A stretch of 64,000 bases of DNA from Candidatus Mediterraneibacter quadrami. GTDB taxonomy: Bacteria; Bacillota; Clostridia; Lachnospirales; Lachnospiraceae. How positions within the stretch are numbered: the first letter of the stretch is position 1; each line of letters begins with the position of its first letter. The DNA lies in the NCBI GenBank assembly GCA_019120575.1, contig DWUU01000025.1, positions 1 through 64,000 of the forward strand, read 5' to 3'. Shown piece after piece: positions 37,992 through 46,078 of the stretch. The notes below the pieces were generated by a model. That model had not been told where the DNA came from and made no database searches. It worked only from the letters and a program-made list of their open reading frames with translations. The translations under genes and the position numbers were made by a program.

Positions 37992-38785
37992 AATATCGCC
38001 CCCCTGTTCTCCGCGTCATTGGCTCCGCCGCGCCCGGTCACCCAGGATACCAGACAGATCAGGCCGAACAGGATCAGCGAGATCATGGAACCGTTATTCC
38101 AGTCATAGATATTAAAGTAGCTGCCGATCAGCGAGCCCATAATATAAGTACTGTTGTACATCATATCCAGGATAACATAGTTTGTCATGGCCGGCAGGAA
38201 TGTCATCGTAATGCCGCTCACCACGCCCGGCATGGACAGAGGCAGCGTCACACGCAGAAATACTTCCGCCTCTCCTGCACCGAGATCCCGGGCCGCCTCC
38301 AGCAGACTCTCATCCAGCTCCAGCAGCGTGGTATAAAGCGGCAGGATCATAAACGGCAGAAAATCATAGGTCATGGCGATCACCGTATTCAGGAACGGAT
38401 GCAGGGACAGGTTGCCCTCGATCACCGTCAGGATCTCTTTGAGCGCCGTGATCCTCAAGGTAAAGTTGATCCACATCGGAAGGATAAAAAGCATCAGCAG
38501 GACCGGCCCCCGCTTCAGCCCGCTTCTCGCCAGCACATAGGCCGTCGGATAGGCGATCACAAGGCAGACCGCCGTCACGGCCGCCGCCGTCACGATGCTG
38601 TAGCAGAGCGTTCCGATGGTATTCCCGTTTGTAAAGAAACTGATCAGGTTGGCAAGAGTAAACTGCCCGCTGCCGTCCGTAAATGCATAATATACGATCA
38701 CTGCCAGCGGCAGGACCACAAAACAGAACAGGAACAGCGCATAGGGAATGCACAGCTGCTTCCTGCTGAACCGGAAATTTCTCAT
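37988..38785 (-). CDS. potB: Spermidine/putrescine-type ABC transporter permease PotB
   Basis: EAARDLGAGEAEVFLRVTLPLSMPGVVSGITMTFLPA; ATGA overlap with potC. Confidence 0.92.
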   Translation of the reverse strand: MRNFRFSRKQLCIPYALFLFCFVVLPLAVIVYYAFTDGSGQFTLANLISFFTNGNTIGTLCYSIVTAAAVTAVCLVIAYPTAYVLARSGLKRGPVLLMLFILPMWINFTLRITALKEILTVIEGNLSLHPFLNTVIAMTYDFLPFMILPLYTTLLELDESLLEAARDLGAGEAEVFLRVTLPLSMPGVVSGITMTFLPAMTNYVILDMMYNSTYIMGSLIGSYFNIYDWNNGSMISLILFGLICLVSWVTGRGGANDAENRGAIL

Positions 38786-40224
38786 GGCTCCACCTGCTTT
38801 CTCTTCAGGACGATCTCCTCAGGGGGGATCATCAGGCTGACATGGTCGCCCTCATTCCACAGGTAATCTTCATCCAGCACGAAGTCTTCCTCTGAAGCCG
38901 TGCGGACCGTATAGTTGTAATGATTTCCCTTATAGATAAAGGAGATGATATTTCCGCTCGCGCGGTATTCCCGCTCTTCGTCGCTCATGGACACAGCCCT
39001 GACCGGAATCTCCACGGTCACCGGCATGCCCGCCAGGCTGATCTCCCGGCCCTCCGGCGTAATGACGGACGCGTCTTCCCCCGCCCTTGAGCCCTCGTAC
39101 AGCTGTGTAAGGTCGCACTCGTAATTGCCACCGGCAAATGCCACGCGGCCGTCTTTCGTGATCTCACCGTCAAATACATTGACCAGCACGCCCGCCGGCA
39201 TGACATGGATCCCGTCCGGCTCGATGCACATGCCGATGCGGTCGCCCACTCTGGCACTCCGCGTGCTCTGAATCACGATCTCATTGTCCCCTTCCAGGAG
39301 CGCCGTGATCTCATAGTACATCCCTTTAAATACGGACGAATCCACCACGCCCGTGATCTGCCCTTTCTCCGGCGTCGTGATCAGCACATCCTCCGGACGC
39401 ACCACTACATCCACCCGGGTGTCCCTTGGCACATTGTCCACACAGGGGAACGGGAAGCCCAGGAACCGGACGGTCATGGATGCTGCCATCTGGCCTTCGA
39501 AAATATTACTCTCCCCGATAAAGTCGGCCACAAAGGCATTCTTCGGCTCATTGTAGATCTCCTCCGGCGTACCGGTCTGCTGGATCATTCCGTCAGACAT
39601 GACTACCACTTTATCGGACATGGTCAGCGCCTCTTCCTGGTCATGAGTCACATAGATAAAGGTGATCCCCAGCTGGTCATGCATAGACTTCAGCTCCAGC
39701 TGCATTTCCTTGCGCATCTTCAGATCCAGCGCGCCGAGCGGCTCGTCAAGGAGAAGGATATCCGGCTCGTTGACAATGGCCCTGGCGATGGCGATCCGCT
39801 GCTGCTGCCCGCCGGACAACGTGGAGATCCGGCGCTCCTCAAAGCCTTCCAGGTCCACAACTTCCAGGACGCTGCGGACTTTCTCCCGGATCTCATGCTC
39901 CGGCAGATGCTTCAGGTTCAGTCCGAACGCGATATTATCATAAACATTCAGGTGCGGGAACAGCGCATACCGCTGAAACACCGTATTGATCGGCCTTTTG
40001 TTTGGCGGCAGCTGGCTGATATCCTCGCCGTTTAAGAGAATCTGCCCCTCAGTCGGAAGATCAAAGCCCGCGATCATGCGGAGCGTGGTCGTCTTACCGC
40101 ATCCTGACGGACCGAGGAACGTGACAAACTCCCCTTTCTTCACCGTCAGGTTGAAATCTTCCACTACAACCGTGTCGTCAAATACCTTTTTAATATTCTT
40201 TAATTCAATAATATTCTCACTCAC
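38782..40224 (-). CDS. potA: Spermidine/putrescine-type ABC transporter ATP-binding protein
   Basis: LGPSGCGKTTTLRMIAGFDLPTEGQILL, LSGGQQQRIAIARAIVNEPDILLLDEPLGALD; long C-terminal region. Confidence 0.93.
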   Translation of the reverse strand: MSENIIELKNIKKVFDDTVVVEDFNLTVKKGEFVTFLGPSGCGKTTTLRMIAGFDLPTEGQILLNGEDISQLPPNKRPINTVFQRYALFPHLNVYDNIAFGLNLKHLPEHEIREKVRSVLEVVDLEGFEERRISTLSGGQQQRIAIARAIVNEPDILLLDEPLGALDLKMRKEMQLELKSMHDQLGITFIYVTHDQEEALTMSDKVVVMSDGMIQQTGTPEEIYNEPKNAFVADFIGESNIFEGQMAASMTVRFLGFPFPCVDNVPRDTRVDVVVRPEDVLITTPEKGQITGVVDSSVFKGMYYEITALLEGDNEIVIQSTRSARVGDRIGMCIEPDGIHVMPAGVLVNVFDGEITKDGRVAFAGGNYECDLTQLYEGSRAGEDASVITPEGREISLAGMPVTVEIPVRAVSMSDEEREYRASGNIISFIYKGNHYNYTVRTASEEDFVLDEDYLWNEGDHVSLMIPPEEIVLKRKQVEP

Positions 40225-40266
40225 AGCAATGCCCCCTTACCATGCGTTTTTTCCAATGTACAATCA

Positions 40267-40313
40267 TAGCGTCAGTGTACAAGGGCGTATTGTCCCCTTG
40301 TACACTGACGCTA
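40267..40313. repeat. Palindromic element, copy 2
   Basis: TAGCGTCAGTGTACAAGGG-9 nt-CCCTTGTACACTGACGCTA, 19-bp perfect arms; same family as 35486-35533. Confidence 0.85.
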
Positions 40314-40435
40314 ATAAGTTTAGTGGAAGCATGCCCCCTTGTCAACATTTTTCAGCGCTTTGACGACGATTTATGATACAATGTAACAGGAGCTGAAAAA
40401 AGCTTTCAAAATATGATGAAAAAGAGGATTTTACC

Positions 40436-41041
40436 ATGAAATATAAGAATATCATCTTTGATTTTGGAAATGTAGTCGGACGCTTTGACGGACGTTATCT
40501 TTTAAGCCGTTTCTGCAGTTCAGAGGCGGACTGTGAACTCCTGGGCTCTGTGATCTTCCGGAAATGGAAGGAACTTGATGAAGGGACCATTGACTATGAT
40601 GCATATGCTGAAGAATCGGTCCGTCTGCTGCCGGATTATCTGGCCGGCGCCGCCCGGAATTTCTTCCGGACCTGGCCCGACCACGTGGAACTGCTCGACG
40701 AGACTGTGGATTTTATAGGGGAGCTGACCCGCCGGAATGTACCGGTCTATCTTCTCTCCAACGCGTCCGTTTTCTTCGCGGACTACGCGCTGGAACATTA
40801 CGGCGTACTGAAAAAATTCAGCGGCGTAGTATTCTCTGCGCCGCTGAAAACCGCAAAACCGGATCCTTCCATGTACCGGTATCTCTTTGAAACATATTCT
40901 CTTGATCCCGCCGAATGCTTCTTCATCGACGACCTCCGGGAAAATATCGAGGCCGGCAGATCGCTCGGCATGGACGGGATCATTTTTGACGGGAATCTCG
41001 ATACGGTAAAAACTGCGATCGGATGGAATCCAGAACCATAA
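40436..41041 (+). CDS. HAD family hydrolase
   Basis: NIIFDFGNVVGRFD, VYLLSNAS, KTAKPDPSMYRYL, CFFIDDLRENIEAGRSLGMDGI. Confidence 0.9.
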   Translation: MKYKNIIFDFGNVVGRFDGRYLLSRFCSSEADCELLGSVIFRKWKELDEGTIDYDAYAEESVRLLPDYLAGAARNFFRTWPDHVELLDETVDFIGELTRRNVPVYLLSNASVFFADYALEHYGVLKKFSGVVFSAPLKTAKPDPSMYRYLFETYSLDPAECFFIDDLRENIEAGRSLGMDGIIFDGNLDTVKTAIGWNPEP

Positions 41042-41471
41042 AAAACGCCCCCGCCGCGATATAAAAGTCAGCCAGATTATAAGTAAGCGCCGCCAGTTTC
41101 TTATTCTTCAGGCGGAAGCCGATATAATCGACCACATGCCCGCGTACGAAGCGGTCGGCCGTATTGCTCCACGCTCCTGCAGCCGCCAGGCAGGATCCGG
41201 CTTTCTTAAGGGAGCCTTTCCTGAACAGCAGCGCTGCGCCGGCAGATACGGTCACCGCCGCCGAAGCGGCAAGAGACAGGATGCGCACCGTTTCCGGCTG
41301 CCCGGAGAGCAACCCCAGGCACATGCCCTTATTGTTTACCCGGCGCAGCACGACCGGCCCCGCCAGTTTCCGTTCTTCTTTTTCATCCTGCTTTTTCTCT
41401 GTCAGGGATTTCAGGATCTGATCGCCTGCACACAGCCCGGCCGATCCGAGCAGATACCATCTCCGCTTCAT
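40980..41471 (-). CDS. lspA: Signal peptidase II-like protein
   Basis: DQILKS, NNKGMCLGLL, GAWSNTADRFVRGHVVDYIGF, YNLADFYI (both catalytic-Asp motifs). Confidence 0.78.
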   Translation of the reverse strand: MKRRWYLLGSAGLCAGDQILKSLTEKKQDEKEERKLAGPVVLRRVNNKGMCLGLLSGQPETVRILSLAASAAVTVSAGAALLFRKGSLKKAGSCLAAAGAWSNTADRFVRGHVVDYIGFRLKNKKLAALTYNLADFYIAAGAFFMVLDSIRSQFLPYRDSRQK

Positions 41472-41932
41472 TATTCCGCTTTCTCCTCTGTATCTGCCGC
41501 CGGCTCCTCTGCCGCTTCTCCGGCTGCTTCGTCTGTATATTCATCCGCATCAGCCGTCTCCTTATCAGGTTTTTCAACCTTCTCGCCGCAGTACGGACAG
41601 TAGGTCATATCCTTCGCCACCATCTTCCCGCACTTCGGACATTCGGATGCGCCTTTGATCTGCGCGATCTTCTTCTCATATTCGCCCATGGATGCTTCCC
41701 TGTCTCTGATCGCCTCGCAGAGCGCCTTCGCATTTTCATCCACTTCTTCTCCCGCTTTATAGCGGTCATAGATCGTGCGGCCCAGTTCCATAAGGTCCAC
41801 CGCATTGCCTCTTGCCAGATTGCGGACCTGGCTCTTCAGGCGCTGGATCTCGATCGCGTCTCCCGCCATGGCTGTCATATTTTCGGCTGTCTCGCCGATC
41901 CGTTTCCCAAGATCTTCCCAGAAATCTTTCAT
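41471..41932 (-). CDS. Zinc-ribbon domain protein with acidic C-terminal tail
   Basis: CPKCGKMVAKDMTYCPYCGEKV. Confidence 0.8.
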   Translation of the reverse strand: MKDFWEDLGKRIGETAENMTAMAGDAIEIQRLKSQVRNLARGNAVDLMELGRTIYDRYKAGEEVDENAKALCEAIRDREASMGEYEKKIAQIKGASECPKCGKMVAKDMTYCPYCGEKVEKPDKETADADEYTDEAAGEAAEEPAADTEEKAE

Positions 41933-42085
41933 ACTGATTTTCTCCTTTCGTATAGAACTACATTAATTATACCGCATTATCTGCCAACTTCAATAAACCG
42001 GGACTGAATTTATACTTTTTTAACCTGTTCCGGCAGACGCCTGCATAAGGTATAAAAACAAGATGCTCTGAAAGGAACTATTCCT

Positions 42086-43795
42086 ATGCCATTTGATGTT
42101 GAAACATGCCGCGATGCCATCCTGTCCGAAGAGGTGCGGGACTTCATCGGGAATCATGTGCGCACCGCTTTTTTCAACGAAATCGCCGGCCGGGCGCTCT
42201 GCCGGCAGGACGCCGGCTTTGACTATACCTGCTACTATCTTCCGGCTGATGCAGCGGATCCGGTCACCCTGTCCCGCTACTCCTACGATTCGATCCCGAA
42301 ATGCTATGCCCCCGCCGACATTGCGTCTCTCAATCAGGCCGGCATCCTCCCGGTCCAGAACTATCCCACCCTGCAACTGAACGGAAACGGCGTGCTCATC
42401 GGCTTCATGGACAGCGGGATTGATTACCGGTCCGGACTGTTCCGCCGCCTGGACGGGTCCACCCGGATCGAAGCCATCTGGGACCAGACGATCCAGAGCG
42501 GCACGCCGCCGGAGGCTTTCGCATACGGCAGTGAATATACACGGGACATGATCGACGAAGCGCTCCGGCTGGAAGACCCGCTCTCCCTCGTTCCATCTGT
42601 TGATGAGACCGGTCACGGCACTTACGCTGTCAGCCTGGCTGCCGGAGGAGCAGACGCACAGCAGCAGTTCCTCGGCGCTGCGCCTGAGGCATCCATCGCT
42701 GTTGTTAAGCTCAAGCAGGCAAAAAAATATCTCCGGGACTACTATTTCATTCCCGAAGATGTCACCTGCTATCAGGAGACTGACCTGATGCTTGGACTTC
42801 GCTATCTGAACGATCTGGCGGATAAACTTGGACTCCCGCTGGTCGTGTGCATCACATGCTGCACCAGTATGGGCGGTCACATCGGCACGCTTCCTTTCCC
42901 GTTTCTGATCGACGGATACAGCACAAAAGCCAGTCACATCACGGTTACCGGCACCGGAAACGAAGCAGATCAGCGTCATCACTTCTACAGTACCATTGAA
43001 CAGGATACCGGAACGGAAACCGTAGAACTGCGCGTCGGCGAAGGCGTCTCCGGTTTTACCATGGAACTGTGGACCGAGGTGCCAAACGTCCTGTCCATCT
43101 CCATTATTTCACCCTCCGGGGAAGACACATCCCGCATTCCCTTCCGGGCAGATTCCGGAACAGAGGCAGACTTTCTCTTTGAGCAGACAAAAGTCACCGT
43201 GGATTACCGGCTTCTGGTCGAGAAGAGCAGTTCTGAACTGGTATCATTCCGTTTTGACGCGCCTGCCCCCGGCATCTGGAAGATCCGGGTCGAACCTCTT
43301 TTCATCGCCGACGGCAGTTTTCACATATGGCTTCCTCTCACCGAATTTCTGGACGGCGAAGTTTTCTTTCTCGAATCTGATCCATACAGTACGCTGACCT
43401 GCCCGGCCACTGCGGAAACCCCGGTCGTGGCTGCCGCCTATAACGGGACTGCCGGCGCAGTATCCCAGACATCCGGCCGGGGATACACCCGGACCGGGCG
43501 GCGCCGGCCGGACATTGCCGCCCCCGGCGTGAACATCACCGGAGCGCTGCCTGACGGCCGGTTCTCCGCCCGCTCCGGCTCCTGCGCCGCGGCGGCCATC
43601 ACTGCCGGAGCCGTGGCCCTCATGCTGGAATGGCTCATATATACAGAAAAAGTCCCGGGCATCGACTCCTTCCAGATCAGAAGCCTTCTGATCCTGGGAG
43701 CCGTACGCCCGGGTACAATGGACTATCCGAACCGCGAGTGGGGGTACGGACAGCTGAATCTCTATAATACACTTGAAACCATGCGCCGGCTTTAA
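42086..43795 (+). CDS. S8 family (subtilisin-like, Csp-type) peptidase
   Basis: GVLIGFMDSGIDYRSGLF, DETGHGTYAVSLAAG, TGTGNEADQRHH, SGSCAAAAITAGAVALMLEW. Confidence 0.9.
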   Translation: MPFDVETCRDAILSEEVRDFIGNHVRTAFFNEIAGRALCRQDAGFDYTCYYLPADAADPVTLSRYSYDSIPKCYAPADIASLNQAGILPVQNYPTLQLNGNGVLIGFMDSGIDYRSGLFRRLDGSTRIEAIWDQTIQSGTPPEAFAYGSEYTRDMIDEALRLEDPLSLVPSVDETGHGTYAVSLAAGGADAQQQFLGAAPEASIAVVKLKQAKKYLRDYYFIPEDVTCYQETDLMLGLRYLNDLADKLGLPLVVCITCCTSMGGHIGTLPFPFLIDGYSTKASHITVTGTGNEADQRHHFYSTIEQDTGTETVELRVGEGVSGFTMELWTEVPNVLSISIISPSGEDTSRIPFRADSGTEADFLFEQTKVTVDYRLLVEKSSSELVSFRFDAPAPGIWKIRVEPLFIADGSFHIWLPLTEFLDGEVFFLESDPYSTLTCPATAETPVVAAAYNGTAGAVSQTSGRGYTRTGRRRPDIAAPGVNITGALPDGRFSARSGSCAAAAITAGAVALMLEWLIYTEKVPGIDSFQIRSLLILGAVRPGTMDYPNREWGYGQLNLYNTLETMRRL

Positions 43796-45267
43796 GCCCT
43801 GTCCTCCAGACGCGGCACTTCCTGTCCTCTCAGGCGAATGACCGGCCCGCCGGTGCCCTCAATATAGGCCCGGGTGATCTCCACCTCGCCGATGCTGTCA
43901 TCCTTGGGAATCTCATACATGATATCCAGCATGAATTCCTCAATGATGGCACGCAGGGCGCGGGCGCCGGTATCTTTTGCCATGGCCTTCTCCGCGATGG
44001 CCTCCAGCGCTCCCTCGTCGAAATCAAGCCTTACCTCGTCAAGCGCCAGCAGCTTCTGGTACTGCTTCAGGATGGCGTTCTTCGGCTCTTTGAGGATCTG
44101 CACCATCATGGACTTGTCCAGCGGCTTCAACGTGAAAATGATCGGCAGCCTTCCGAGGAACTCCGGGATCATGCCGAATCTTCTCAGATCTTCCACGGTT
44201 ACTTTGGAGAGCAGGTCTTTATCATTGTCAAACTGGTCTCTGAGCTCCGAATTGAATCCCATGGACGTCTTCTTCTGCAGGCGCTCTTTGATGATCTCTT
44301 CCAGATCCGGGAACGCGCCGCCGCAGATGAAGAGGATATTCTTTGTATTTACCGTAGTCAGAGGCACCATGGCGTTTTTGCTGTTGGCGCCCACCGGCAC
44401 CTCCACATCGCTTCCTTCCAGGAGTTTGAGCATGCCCTGCTGAACGGACTCTCCGCTCACATCCCGCTGGTTCGTGTTGTGCTTCTTGGCGATCTTGTCG
44501 ATCTCATCAATGAAGATGATCCCCTGCTCCGCACGCTCCACATCGTTGTCCGCCGCTGCAAGCAGCTTGGACACCACGCTCTCAATATCGTCGCCTATGT
44601 ATCCCGCCTCGGTAAGGGATGTGGCGTCGGTGATCGCCAGCGGCACGTCCAGCAGGCGCGCCAGTGTCTTGACAAGATAAGTCTTGCCGCTTCCCGTCGG
44701 CCCGATCATAAGCATGTTTGATTTTTCAATCTCGATATCATCCATCGTGTCCGTGGCAACCCGCTTATAGTGATTGTACACGGCCACCGACATGGCTTTC
44801 TTCGCATACTCCTGGCCTACCACATACTCGTCAAGCCTTGCCTTGATCTTGTGGGGCGCCGGGATATTTTTAATATCCAGCTGGTGGAATTCCTTCGGTT
44901 TTTCTTTTTTCTTTTTGATCTTCTGCGGCTTCGGCTGCAGATTCTCCAGATCTGACATATTGAGAAACTGGACGCCCGGCATGTTCATCAGCCGGTTCAG
45001 GTCGATCGAGCCGCTGGTCATGGCATCGAAGCTTTTCTGCATGCAGTCCGGACATACGGTGATATTATTGGGCAGATCGATCATTTTTCCTGTCACACTC
45101 TCCGGACGGTGGCAGATAAAGCAGACCTTCTCATAGCCGTCATCGTCTTTATCTTCCTTTTTGTCTTCTTCAGCGGAAACGACTTCCTGCTTCACATCAT
45201 CGCCCGTCTGTCCGCTGTCCGTTTCTTTATTTTCTTCATCCACAATGATGAACTCATTATCTGACAT
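43792..45267 (-). CDS. clpX: ATP-dependent Clp protease ATP-binding subunit ClpX (N-terminally extended)
   Basis: C-x2-C zinc fingers CFIC/CPDC, IGPTGSGKTYLVKTLARLLDVPLAITDATSLTEAGYIGDDIESVV, IIFIDEIDKIAKK. Confidence 0.92.
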   Translation of the reverse strand: MSDNEFIIVDEENKETDSGQTGDDVKQEVVSAEEDKKEDKDDDGYEKVCFICHRPESVTGKMIDLPNNITVCPDCMQKSFDAMTSGSIDLNRLMNMPGVQFLNMSDLENLQPKPQKIKKKKEKPKEFHQLDIKNIPAPHKIKARLDEYVVGQEYAKKAMSVAVYNHYKRVATDTMDDIEIEKSNMLMIGPTGSGKTYLVKTLARLLDVPLAITDATSLTEAGYIGDDIESVVSKLLAAADNDVERAEQGIIFIDEIDKIAKKHNTNQRDVSGESVQQGMLKLLEGSDVEVPVGANSKNAMVPLTTVNTKNILFICGGAFPDLEEIIKERLQKKTSMGFNSELRDQFDNDKDLLSKVTVEDLRRFGMIPEFLGRLPIIFTLKPLDKSMMVQILKEPKNAILKQYQKLLALDEVRLDFDEGALEAIAEKAMAKDTGARALRAIIEEFMLDIMYEIPKDDSIGEVEITRAYIEGTGGPVIRLRGQEVPRLEDRA

Positions 45268-45380
45268 AGTAATCCCTTTCTGTAGTCATTCAAGTCTTTC
45301 TCCGGTATCCCGGCTTTTTTATTATAGTACACCTGTCCGCCTTATACAAATGAACTTTTTCTAAACCGCAGAGGTCATCT

Positions 45381-46061
45381 TTACTGCACTTCCTGAAGCC
45401 GCAGCCCCGCCGTATCCGTCACAGGGATCGAAAACACAACGGATCTTGCCCTGCTTTCAAGTCCCGCATAGGTCATGACGGATTTCATGATCGCATTTTT
45501 CATTTCCGTCTTCGCAACGATAAGGATCAGTTCTTTTTCATCTGCGATGGATACCCCGAGAAACTTCTCTGCACGCTCAAGCCCGGTTCCTTTTGCATGG
45601 ATCACCGTACCGCCGCCGGCGCCTTCTTTCCTGGCAGCATCCATCACTTCCTCACTATGTCCGTGATTTGCGATCACAACGATCAGTTCGTACTTCGTGT
45701 CTTTCATATGGCTCTCCTCTATCTTCTCTACCTGCTGCCCGTCCGTCAGAAACTGCAGCACCTTTTTTCCGCCCACGCTGGACATCGGCATGATAAACGC
45801 GATCCCTGTGCCAGGCACATCAATCTGAAGATTTTCTTCCATTTCCCGTTTTGCCTGTACCCATGTATCTGACGACGCCACGGTCAGCGTCACCAGTTTT
45901 TCAGTCACTTCCAGTCCGAGGAAATCCAGCGTCTCGCTTGTCGCCGTTCCCTGCGCAAGCATACAGAAAGAAGCCGGAATCCCCGTCTTTTCATAACAGG
46001 ACAAAAGCCTGCGTCCGACGCAGCGTTTTGTAATTGTCATCAAAAGATATATCCCGCTCAT
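45381..46061 (-). CDS. P-II-like protein with two tandem PII-like halves
   Basis: GTATSETLDFLGLEVTEKLVTLTVA repeated as GTGLERAEKFLGVSIADEKELILIVA. Confidence 0.7.
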   Translation of the reverse strand: MSGIYLLMTITKRCVGRRLLSCYEKTGIPASFCMLAQGTATSETLDFLGLEVTEKLVTLTVASSDTWVQAKREMEENLQIDVPGTGIAFIMPMSSVGGKKVLQFLTDGQQVEKIEESHMKDTKYELIVVIANHGHSEEVMDAARKEGAGGGTVIHAKGTGLERAEKFLGVSIADEKELILIVAKTEMKNAIMKSVMTYAGLESRARSVVFSIPVTDTAGLRLQEVQ

Positions 46062-46078
46062 GGCAGTACTCCTCTCTT

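Noticed and set aside
40267-40313. Intrinsic terminator call for the palindromic elements
   Set aside because: Neither copy is followed by a U-rich run on either strand; treated as repeats instead.
42020-42982. 320-aa minus-strand ORF
   Set aside because: Antisense to the S8 peptidase gene.
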